Assembly: GCA_900547805.1 (NCBI GenBank)
Contig: URIE01000021.1
Coordinates: forward strand, 1 to 21,538
Direction of reading: 5' to 3'
DNA length: 21,538 nucleotides
DNA from: an uncultured Collinsella sp.
GTDB taxonomy: Bacteria; Actinomycetota; Coriobacteriia; Coriobacteriales; Coriobacteriaceae
This document shows positions 1-6,715 of the stretch, piece by piece (positions within the stretch are counted from its first letter, which is position 1; each line of letters begins with the position of its first letter). The notes beneath the pieces were generated by a model. It saw only the letters and a program-made list of their open reading frames with translations. It did not search any database and had not been told where the DNA came from. A program made the position numbers and the translations under genes.

Positions 1-1
1 C

Positions 2-190
2 AACGCTATTGGTCAGCTTAAGAAGTCCGAGAGGGTCAAGCTCATCGGTACCGTTATGAACTACTGCGAGACCGAGACCAGCGAGTACTACTATTCTTAC
101 TACACCAAGGATGGTAAGAAGGTAAAGAAGGGTTCTGGCGATCAGGGCGCTTCCAAAAAAGGTATCTTCACCAACCGGGCAAACGTTTAG
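2..190 (+). CDS. C-terminal end of a probable BY-kinase (CpsD/Wzc-type tyrosine kinase), 5' truncated
   Basis: Only the last 62 codons are present, open from the contig edge to TAG at 188-190. The visible part ends a Rossmann-like strand (KLIGTVMNYC) and then carries a tyrosine cluster (SEYYYSYYTKDGKK) and a lysine-rich tail. Bacterial tyrosine kinases of the CpsD/CapB/Wzc group end this way, with a 'G-V-hydrophobic-N' strand and a C-terminal tyrosine cluster that is autophosphorylated. The gene is followed 17 nt later by a CpsB-type phosphatase, the usual partner that removes these phosphates. The Walker motifs lie outside the window, so the assignment rests on the tail and the neighbour. 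Whether the kinase is fused to a Wzz-like membrane domain cannot be seen. Confidence 0.66.
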   Translation, partial: NAIGQLKKSERVKLIGTVMNYCETETSEYYYSYYTKDGKKVKKGSGDQGASKKGIFTNRANV

Positions 191-207
191 TTGATTAAGG
201 CCGACCT

Positions 208-858
208 ATGCGTGACATTCACTGCCATATCTTGCCGGGCGTAGACGACGGCGCCGCCGATCTCGATGAGAGCCTGGCGATGCTCGAGGCTGCCAAGCGG
301 GCCGGTGTTACCAGGATCGTCTGTACTCCGCACTGCCGTGATCCTTATTTTGATTACGACAAAATGTGGGATGCCTTTGAGCTGCTGCGCGATAACGCTG
401 ACGGTTTTCCGCTCCAGATGGGCTTCGAGGTCAACCATCGAAAGCTCGTTGAGCTTGGTATCGATGCCGCGGATCACTTGCATTTCGATGGGACCAACGA
501 GTTTCTGCTCGAGCTTTCGACGCATGCCGATGCGTATGCGTTTAGAGAGTACGAGAACACGATTTACGATTTGCAGTGCCGTGGCTATCAGGTGATCATC
601 GCTCATCCTGAGCGCTATCGTGCGGTTCAAAAGGATGTAAGCGTGGCGGAGCGCCTGGTCGATATGGGCTGCAAGCTGCAGGCTTCGGCGGACTTTATTG
701 CCGGCGGTCGCTTTGGTCGCGAGAAAAAGCCGGCACAGCGCCTGTTCGATCAGAACCTGTACAGCTTCATCGCGAGCGATGCCCATAACGTGGGTCATTA
801 CGACTGTCTGGCGAAGGCTCGCGCGAAGTTTAGCGTGCGCGGAGCTCATTTTCGCTAA
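208..858 (+). CDS. CpsB/YwqE-family PHP-domain protein-tyrosine phosphatase
   Basis: A 216-residue PHP-fold metallophosphatase predicted to dephosphorylate the tyrosine cluster of the upstream kinase and so tune capsule or exopolysaccharide assembly. The family signature is complete: HCH at residues 5-7 with VDDGA following, TPH at 40-42, LLELS with E102, AHPERY at 132-137, and SDAH with D191 and H193. These correspond to the trinuclear metal-site ligands of pneumococcal CpsB. The protein is somewhat shorter than typical members (about 240-255 residues), with the loss at the C-terminus after the last metal motif. ATG at 208 is the only sensible start because the HCH motif begins five codons in. 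It lies 17 nt behind the kinase stop, with a weak AAGG, which suggests co-transcription or coupled translation. The exact polysaccharide cannot be told from this window. Confidence 0.9.
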   Translation: MRDIHCHILPGVDDGAADLDESLAMLEAAKRAGVTRIVCTPHCRDPYFDYDKMWDAFELLRDNADGFPLQMGFEVNHRKLVELGIDAADHLHFDGTNEFLLELSTHADAYAFREYENTIYDLQCRGYQVIIAHPERYRAVQKDVSVAERLVDMGCKLQASADFIAGGRFGREKKPAQRLFDQNLYSFIASDAHNVGHYDCLAKARAKFSVRGAHFR

Positions 859-897
859 AATCTGTCCCTAACGTTCGCATTGAATGAAAGGGCAGCC

Positions 898-1398
898 ATG
901 GATATCCAACTTAAGACGGGATGCTTTGACGACGCGGCGTTGGTGCGCCGCGTCGTTTTTATGGACGAGCAGGGCTACGAGAATGAGTTTGACGCTATTG
1001 ACGAGGCTCCGAGCTGCATCCATGTGACGCTGTACGTGGACGGCGAGCTCGTCGGTTGCTCGCGCGTGTTTCCCGAGGAGCTGGAGCGCGTGGCCGATGC
1101 GGAGGCGCCGGTGTCGCCGGCGTGCGATATGGACAAAGGCGTTGCAGCGGGGGAGACCTACATTATGGGGCGCGTCGCGGTGCTGCCGGCTATGCGCCAT
1201 CGCGGTCTGGCAAGCAAAATTGTCGAGGCGAGCGATGCCGCCGCACGCGATGCCGGCGCCAGGCTCATAAAGCTGCACGCGCAAGAATATGTCCTGCCGC
1301 TCTATGCCAAGGCGGGCTACACGCAGATCACGCCGGTAGATTACGAGGACGAAGGCCAGCCCCATGCCTGGATGGCCAAACGCGTGAGCGACAGATAG
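898..1398 (+). CDS. GNAT family N-acetyltransferase, ElaA-like
   Basis: A 166-residue single-domain GNAT protein. The N-terminal VRRVVFMDEQGY segment (17-27) matches the 'VR..VF..EQ' pattern of the ElaA/YjcF subgroup. Motif A is at about 90-106 (MGRVAVLPAMRHRGLASK), with the acetyl-CoA pyrophosphate loop R100-H-R-G-L-A. The C-terminal part has LHAQEYVLPLYAKAGY followed by DEGQPHAWM, also typical of ElaA. The substrate is unknown; such proteins acetylate small amines or protein N-termini or lysines. I chose ATG 898 because GAAAGG at 886-891 is 6 nt upstream. A TTG at 880 is in frame but has no ribosome site and would add six unconserved residues. It starts 39 nt after the phosphatase and may be its co-transcribed neighbour, though the functional link is not evident. 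Confidence 0.85.
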   Translation: MDIQLKTGCFDDAALVRRVVFMDEQGYENEFDAIDEAPSCIHVTLYVDGELVGCSRVFPEELERVADAEAPVSPACDMDKGVAAGETYIMGRVAVLPAMRHRGLASKIVEASDAAARDAGARLIKLHAQEYVLPLYAKAGYTQITPVDYEDEGQPHAWMAKRVSDR

Positions 1399-1505
1399 GG
1401 ACGTTCCTTTCCTGCCGGCAGCGGGGGACACTCCTTGGCAATCGACGTATAGGCGTTCCGACATACAGTTTTTCGATTCCGTATGTATATATGCGCGCTA
1501 ATGGG

Positions 1506-1514
1506 TTATAAAAT
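1506..1514 (+). promoter_or_regulatory. Possible -10 region upstream of htpG
   Basis: TTATAAAAT lies 85 nt before the htpG start and resembles an extended, AT-rich -10 element in an otherwise GC-rich gap. No good -35 hexamer is found 16-18 nt upstream; the best match is ATGTAT/TGTATA around 1483-1489. A 6-bp inverted repeat (ACATAC at 1461-1466, GTATGT at 1481-1486) sits just upstream and could be an operator. This is inference from sequence shape only. Confidence 0.33.
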
Positions 1515-1543
1515 CTAAGTCTGAACATAGCAGGTCTGCAATG

Positions 1544-1568
1544 CGGCTCGGGCAACCGAGCCGTTTTT
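1544..1568 (+). terminator. Perfect 8-bp hairpin with GCAA tetraloop and T5, in the htpG leader or ending the GNAT transcript
   Basis: CGGCTCGG (1544-1551) pairs perfectly with CCGAGCCG (1556-1563) around a GCAA (GNRA) tetraloop, followed by TTTTT at 1564-1568. This is a textbook intrinsic terminator on the + strand. It lies 146 nt after the GNAT stop and only 30 nt before the htpG start, downstream of the possible -10 at 1506. It can therefore be either the end of the upstream transcript or an attenuator in the htpG leader. Confidence 0.75.
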
Positions 1569-1598
1569 GCGGGCAGGGGTAGCGCGAAAGGACTGCAC

Positions 1599-3623
1599 AT
1601 GCGTCAATTTAAGACCGAGAGCAAAAAACTGCTCGACCTCATGATCAACTCCATCTACACCAATAAGGAAATCTTCCTGCGCGAGCTTATCTCTAACGCG
1701 AGCGACGCCGTCGACAAGCTCAACTTTAAGAGCCTGCAGGATCCGAGCGTCAAGATCAACCAGGGCGACCTGGCCATTCGCGTCTCCTTTGATAAAGACG
1801 TCCGCACCATTACCATCTCGGATAACGGCATTGGCATGACCGCCGAGGAGCTGGAGCGCAATCTGGGCACCATCGCCCATTCCGGCTCCGAGGAGTTTAA
1901 GACCGAGAACGCCGAGCAGCAGGGCTCCGATGTCGACATCATCGGCCAGTTTGGCGTGGGCTTCTACTCTGCCTTTATGGTTGCCAGCCATGTGAAGGTC
2001 GTCAGCCGCGCCTATGGCGAGGATGTCGCCCATGTGTGGGAATCCGACGGTCTTGAGGGCTACACCATCGAGGACGGCGAGCGTGCTGAGCACGGCACCG
2101 ACGTTATCCTGACGCTGCGCGAGAACGAGAAGCTCGACGCCGACGGCGAGGCCGAGACCTACGATCGCTTCCTGACCGAGTGGGGCCTCAAGAGCCTGAT
2201 TCAGCAGTACAGCAACTATGTGCGCTACCCGATTCAGATGATGGTGAGCAAGAGCCGCCAGAAACCCAAGCCCGAGGACGCCGGCGACGACTACAAGCCC
2301 GAGTACGAGGACTACCAGGAGCTCGAGACCATCAACTCCATGACGCCGATCTGGAAGAAGCGCAGCTCCGACGTAGAGCAGAAGGACTACAACGAGTTCT
2401 ACAAGTCTACGTTCCACGATTTTGACGATCCCGCCCGCACCATTAGCTTCCATGCCGAGGGTACGCTCGAGTACGACGCCCTGCTGTTTGTTCCGGGCCG
2501 CGCGCCGTTCGACCTGTACAGCAAGGACTACGAGAAGGGCCTGGCGCTCTACAGTTCCAACGTGCTGATTATGGAGAAGTGCGACGACCTGCTGCCCGAC
2601 TACTACAACTTTGTGCGCGGTGTCGTGGACTCTGCCGACGTGACGCTCAACATCTCGCGTGAGACGCTGCAACAGAACCGTCAGCTCAAGGCCATTGCCA
2701 AGCGTGTCGAGAAGAAGATCACTGCCGATCTTGAGGACATGCGCGACAACGACCGCGAGGCATACGAGAAGTTCTTTGAGAACTTTGGTCGCGGTCTGAA
2801 GTACGGCATCTACTCGAGCTACGGCATGAAGGCCGACGAGCTCGCCGACCTGCTGCTGTTCTGGTCTGCCAAGGAGCAGAAGATGATCACCCTGGCCGAG
2901 TATGCCAAGGGCATGCCCGAGGATCAGAAGGCCATCTACTACGCCGCCGGCGACTCGCGTGAGCGCTTGGCCAAGATGCCCGTGGTAAAGGGCGTGCTCG
3001 ACCGCGGCTATGACGTGCTGCTGCTGACGCAGGACGTGGATGAGTTCACCTTCCAGGCTATGCGTGAGTACGTTGCCGCCGATATGCCCAAGATCTACGA
3101 GGACGATGCCGCCCGCGAGGCTGCCGAGAAGGCCGTGGCCGATGGTGCCGAGCCCGAGGTTGAGGATCGTCACCTGGAGCTCAAGAACGTCGCAACCGGT
3201 GATCTTGACCTGGCGACCGAGGACGAGAAGAAGGAGGCCGAGGACGCCACCAAGGAGAACGAGGACCTCTTTAGCGCTATGAAGGAGGCGCTCGGTGACA
3301 AGGTCGAGAAAGTTGCCGTCTCCGCGCGCCTGACCGATGCCCCCGCTTGCATCACCACCGAGGGTCCGCTTTCGCTCGAGATGGAGAAGGTGCTCCAGAA
3401 GGGACCCGAGGGCGCGCCCGACGGCATGCCCAAGAGCCAGCGCGTGCTCGAGCTCAACGCCAAGCACCCGGTCTTTTCCAAGCTCGTCGCCGCTCAGAAG
3501 GCGGGCGACGCCGACAAGATCAAGCAGTACTCCGGTTTGCTCTATGACCAGGCCCTGCTGGTCGAGGGCATCCTCCCCGAGGATCCCGTAGCCTTCGCGG
3601 CGGCTGTTTGCAACTTGATGTAG
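1599..3623 (+). CDS. htpG: Molecular chaperone HtpG (Hsp90)
   Basis: A 674-residue cytosolic Hsp90. The N-terminal GHKL ATPase domain shows ELISNASDA (29-37; the catalytic Glu and the Mg-binding Asn), DNGIGM (75-80) and GQFGVGFYSAFM (116-127). The middle domain has SRETLQQNR, where Arg contacts ATP phosphate, and the C-terminal dimerisation domain follows. The protein is about 50 residues longer than E. coli HtpG (624). Most of the surplus is an acidic Glu/Asp/Lys-rich stretch between the middle and C-terminal domains (about 500-560), resembling a charged linker. The start is fixed by AAAGGA at 1587-1592, 6 nt before ATG, and by the MRQFKTESKKLL opening. It appears monocistronic, with a hairpin/T-tract before it and two palindromes after it. 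No CIRCE or HAIR element was recognised upstream. Confidence 0.97.
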   Translation: MRQFKTESKKLLDLMINSIYTNKEIFLRELISNASDAVDKLNFKSLQDPSVKINQGDLAIRVSFDKDVRTITISDNGIGMTAEELERNLGTIAHSGSEEFKTENAEQQGSDVDIIGQFGVGFYSAFMVASHVKVVSRAYGEDVAHVWESDGLEGYTIEDGERAEHGTDVILTLRENEKLDADGEAETYDRFLTEWGLKSLIQQYSNYVRYPIQMMVSKSRQKPKPEDAGDDYKPEYEDYQELETINSMTPIWKKRSSDVEQKDYNEFYKSTFHDFDDPARTISFHAEGTLEYDALLFVPGRAPFDLYSKDYEKGLALYSSNVLIMEKCDDLLPDYYNFVRGVVDSADVTLNISRETLQQNRQLKAIAKRVEKKITADLEDMRDNDREAYEKFFENFGRGLKYGIYSSYGMKADELADLLLFWSAKEQKMITLAEYAKGMPEDQKAIYYAAGDSRERLAKMPVVKGVLDRGYDVLLLTQDVDEFTFQAMREYVAADMPKIYEDDAAREAAEKAVADGAEPEVEDRHLELKNVATGDLDLATEDEKKEAEDATKENEDLFSAMKEALGDKVEKVAVSARLTDAPACITTEGPLSLEMEKVLQKGPEGAPDGMPKSQRVLELNAKHPVFSKLVAAQKAGDADKIKQYSGLLYDQALLVEGILPEDPVAFAAAVCNLM

Positions 3624-3653
3624 TTCGGGGATACGGCACCGTAACTAGATTAG

Positions 3654-3723
3654 AACGAGAGTGGATAATCTCCCACTTTTGGCTCGAATGCGGGCTTGAA
3701 GTGAGAGATTTTCCACTCTCGTT
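3654..3723. repeat. Intergenic palindrome with 25-bp arms downstream of htpG
   Basis: The left arm 3654-3678 pairs with the right arm 3699-3723 at 23 of 25 positions, with a 20-nt loop. The right arm is followed by a mixed TTTCCTTTT tract, so the structure can act as a + strand terminator for htpG. Each arm also has a small self-complementary core (AGTGG...CCACT in the left arm). An AT-rich palindrome this long is more than a simple terminator needs and is probably a dispersed genomic repeat. Confidence 0.7.
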
Positions 3724-3731
3724 TCCTTTTG

Positions 3732-3760
3732 AATGATCCCTCCGTCCCCAAGGGATCATT
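3732..3760. terminator. 10-bp hairpin downstream of htpG, sharing sequence with the hisS-side palindrome
   Basis: AATGATCCCT (3732-3741) pairs perfectly with AGGGATCATT (3751-3760) around a 9-nt loop and is followed by TATTT. Positions 3739-3758 are identical over 20 nt to 12933-12952, inside the large palindrome upstream of hisS. It is therefore a member of a dispersed palindromic repeat as well as a plausible second terminator. Confidence 0.6.
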
Positions 3761-3807
3761 TATTTGTGCGGGTTGTGGTTTTGTGACCTGCTGAAATTTA
3801 AGATACT

Positions 3808-3843
3808 GTACAACTGTACGTTAACTCATCTTCGTAGTATATT
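3808..3843 (+). promoter_or_regulatory. Candidate promoter and overlapping operator for the YhgE/Pip pair
   Basis: TATATT at 3838-3843 is a reasonable -10. The hexamer 17 nt upstream (TGTACG, 3815-3820) is a poor -35 but overlaps a perfect 5-2-5 palindrome, GTACA-AC-TGTAC (3808-3819). A palindrome across the -35 is where a dimeric repressor would bind. The motif can also be read as CTGTAC repeated directly 8 bp apart. No linked regulator gene is visible. The site is a proposal from sequence symmetry. Confidence 0.4.
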
Positions 3844-3898
3844 GCTACCCGCAAAACTCAACACCATTGTGCTTTGAGACGTTAAAGCGCCTACTACA

Positions 3899-6715
3899 AT
3901 GGTTGTCGATAGTACGATTCGATTCAACGACAGGATGGATGGTCCAAGCGTGAGTCTCGGCAGCAAACTATCCAATGCAAAGGTCTCCTTTGCGATATTT
4001 AAGCGCGACATTAAGCGACTGCTTGTGAACCCCGTCGCCTTGGTGGTTACCCTTGGCGTGTGCGTTATTCCCTCGCTGTATGCCTGGTACAACATCGTGG
4101 CCAACTGGGATCCGTACGGAAACACCCAGGGCATCAAGATTGCCATCGCCAACAACGATCGGGGCACCCAAAACGACCTGGTGGGCGAGCTCAACGCGGG
4201 CGATCAGGTCGTCGATCAGCTCAAGGAGAACGATCAGCTGGGCTGGACCTTCGTCGATTCTGCGGCCGATGCCAAAGAGGGCGTCGAGAGCGGTGAGTAC
4301 TATGCGGCCATCGTAGTCCCCAAGAACTTCTCGGATAACCTGGTTTCGATGCTCGACGGCAACTACCATCAGCCCAAGCTTACGTACTACGTCAATGAGA
4401 AGAAGAGCGCTATTGCGCCCAAGGTTACCGACACCGGTGCAAACACCATCGAGGAGCAGATCAACTCGGAATTTGTCTCCACGGTGGGCGAGACCGTTGC
4501 CAGTATTGCCAAGGATGCCGGAGTCGATTTAAAGGACAAGGCAACCCAGACTCAGGATTCGTTGGCCGGTTCGGTATCAGAGGCTTCCGATACGTTGGGC
4601 GAAGTGCGTGATTCGATTGGCGACATGAATGCCGCCATCGATAAGACGAGTGGTTCCATTGCCTCGGCAGATGCGGCACTTGCCGGTCTGCAGGGTCAGG
4701 CGCCGTCGCTGACGCAGGCGATCTCCCAGGGCAATGACCTGCTGGGCGAGGCTCGCGCCACGGCGGGCAACTCTGTCGCCTCGCTCTCCAAGGCGCTCTC
4801 GGAAGGCAGCCTTGCGCTCACCAAGACGTCAGCCTCCGCAAACGCTGCGATTGGCAAGCTGACGGGCACGGTCGCATCTACGACTACCCGTATCGACAAC
4901 TCGCTTGAGTCTCTCCAAGCGACGATCGACCACAATAAGGCCGTTATCGGGCACTTGGAAATTCTCGTCAATGACACGTCGACAGGTTCCAAGGAAATTG
5001 ACGCGCGCATTGTATCGATCATCGATTTGCTCCGCGAGCAGAATGAAAAGCTTCAGAGCATCAAGGACGGTCTGTCTGCGCAGTCGAGCGCCATGGCGAA
5101 TGACGCTGCGGCTGTCTCGGGTGCCAGCGACGCTATCAATAATGCAATTCAGACCGGTGCGACCAACCTTGGCCAGGCTCAGACGGACCTGGGTCAAAAC
5201 GCGCTGCCGAAGGTCTCGAGCGCACTTGATTCGTTTGCCGCCGTCTCGGGTGATCTGACGGGAATCGTGTCTGGCCTCACGCCTACTATTGCAAGTGCGC
5301 GCGGTACACTTTCGCAACTCAACGCCACGCTCGGTCAGGCCAAGACCACGCTGTCCCAGACCGATGCCTCGCTTGCCAAGGTCCAGGACAAGCTCGCAAC
5401 CGCCGCCAACGACATCGCGGCGCTACAGACCTCCGAGTCCATGGGCGAGCTGGCCGGCCTGATGGGCGTCGACGTCGATGATGTTGCAGACTTCATGGCA
5501 TCTCCGGTCGAGCTGACCTCAAAGTCAATTTACCCGGTCAAGAGCTTTGGTTCGGGCATTGCCCCGTTCTATACCAATCTGGCGCTGTGGGTGGGCGGCT
5601 ACGTGCTTATCGCCATCTACAAGCTCGAGGTCGACCGCGAAGGCATCGGCAGCTTTACCGCGCGTCAGGGCTACTTTGGCCGCTGGTTGCTCCTGGTGAT
5701 CCTGGGCGCGTTGCAGGCCATCATCGTTACGGTAGGCGATCTGGTGATCGGCGTGCAGTGCGTCAGCCCGCTGCTGTTCGTGCTGGGCGGCATCGCCATC
5801 TCGTTCACCTACGTCAATATCATCTATGCGCTGTCCACCACGTTTAAGCATATCGGCAAGGCTATCGGCGTCATTCTGGTTATCGTGCAGATCCCGGGTT
5901 CGTCGGGCATGTACCCCATCGAGATGATGCCAGGCTTCTTCCAGTGGCTGCACCCGCTGCTGCCCTTTACCTACGGCATCAATCTGCTGCGCGAGACGGT
6001 CGGCGGCATGTATTCGTTCAACTACCTGTTTAACCTGTGCATTCTGGGCGTGTTCTTGATCGTGGCGCTCTTTATCGGCCTGCAGCTGCGTCCGCTGCTG
6101 CTCAACCTTAACCTGCTCTTTGATAAACAGCTCTCCACGACCGGTATGATGATTTGCGAGTCCAACGACCTGCCGCGCCAGCGCTACTCGCTGCGCACGG
6201 CCATGCGCGTCATGCTCGATTCCGATTCGTACCGTCGCGAACTGCTCGATCATGCGGTCGCCTTTGAACATCGCTACCCGTACTACATCAAGGGCGGTTT
6301 TGCCGCCGTGGTGGGCGTTCAGGTCCTGCTCTTTGTCCTGTCGACGGTTCTCGATATCGACAATAACGGCAAGATCATCCTGCTTGTCATTTGGATCATC
6401 TCGGTTATTGCCATCTGCGGCTGGCTGATCAATATCGAATATATCCGAGCGAGCCTCAATACCCAGATGCGCATCTCGGCGCTTTCGGATGAGGACCTGC
6501 GTCGCGAGATGCGCGAACACACGGCCGCCATTCCTGCCGCCCGCCACATGTTTGGCCTCAACGCCAGCGAGCGTGGTGCCAAGGGCGGCGATCAGTCCAC
6601 GGGCCGCTTGCCGCATATCGGCTCGCACCATAAATCTCAGGGCAGCGACAGCACAGCCACAAATGATGGAGATACCACCGCGCTTGGCAAGCACTCCAAA
6701 GGAGGTGAGGCATAA
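3899..6715 (+). CDS. YhgE/Pip domain membrane protein, long form with extra C-terminal membrane domain
   Basis: A 938-residue member of the YhgE/Pip (phage infection protein-like) family. Residues 30-75 hold the family's opening: FKRDIKRLL, one membrane segment, then YAWYNIVANWDPYGNT. Next comes the extracytoplasmic domain (about 80-195) with YYAAIVVPKNFS. Residues about 200-530 are Ala/Ser/Thr/Leu-rich heptad-like helix. The C-terminal domain (about 540-735) starts SIYPVKSFGSGIAPFYTNLALWVGG and has about five to six membrane segments. Unlike its partner, it continues with two more membrane segments (about 797-820 and 824-847) and a hydrophilic tail to 938. Family members include the lactococcal phage c2 receptor; the physiological role is poorly known. 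The start is uncertain: ATG 3899 lacks a ribosome site, and GTG 3950, or ATG 3935, would open nearer the conserved region. It abuts the next gene. Confidence 0.85.
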   Translation: MVVDSTIRFNDRMDGPSVSLGSKLSNAKVSFAIFKRDIKRLLVNPVALVVTLGVCVIPSLYAWYNIVANWDPYGNTQGIKIAIANNDRGTQNDLVGELNAGDQVVDQLKENDQLGWTFVDSAADAKEGVESGEYYAAIVVPKNFSDNLVSMLDGNYHQPKLTYYVNEKKSAIAPKVTDTGANTIEEQINSEFVSTVGETVASIAKDAGVDLKDKATQTQDSLAGSVSEASDTLGEVRDSIGDMNAAIDKTSGSIASADAALAGLQGQAPSLTQAISQGNDLLGEARATAGNSVASLSKALSEGSLALTKTSASANAAIGKLTGTVASTTTRIDNSLESLQATIDHNKAVIGHLEILVNDTSTGSKEIDARIVSIIDLLREQNEKLQSIKDGLSAQSSAMANDAAAVSGASDAINNAIQTGATNLGQAQTDLGQNALPKVSSALDSFAAVSGDLTGIVSGLTPTIASARGTLSQLNATLGQAKTTLSQTDASLAKVQDKLATAANDIAALQTSESMGELAGLMGVDVDDVADFMASPVELTSKSIYPVKSFGSGIAPFYTNLALWVGGYVLIAIYKLEVDREGIGSFTARQGYFGRWLLLVILGALQAIIVTVGDLVIGVQCVSPLLFVLGGIAISFTYVNIIYALSTTFKHIGKAIGVILVIVQIPGSSGMYPIEMMPGFFQWLHPLLPFTYGINLLRETVGGMYSFNYLFNLCILGVFLIVALFIGLQLRPLLLNLNLLFDKQLSTTGMMICESNDLPRQRYSLRTAMRVMLDSDSYRRELLDHAVAFEHRYPYYIKGGFAAVVGVQVLLFVLSTVLDIDNNGKIILLVIWIISVIAICGWLINIEYIRASLNTQMRISALSDEDLRREMREHTAAIPAARHMFGLNASERGAKGGDQSTGRLPHIGSHHKSQGSDSTATNDGDTTALGKHSKGGEA
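6698..6708 (+). promoter_or_regulatory. Consensus ribosome binding site inside the first YhgE/Pip gene
   Basis: AAAGGAGGTGA lies 7 nt before ATG 6716 and is a nearly full-length match to the 16S rRNA 3' end. It is encoded in the last codons of the upstream gene (KGGEA), whose TAA directly touches the next ATG. The second protein can therefore be translated efficiently with or without coupling, while the first gene has no visible ribosome site. This suggests unequal output from one mRNA. Confidence 0.8.

Noticed and set aside
1515..3467. 650-codon open frame antisense to htpG
   Set aside because: It mirrors htpG codons; the product is Leu/Val/Gly/His repetitive with no recognisable domain. 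Long antisense frames are expected in GC-rich genes.
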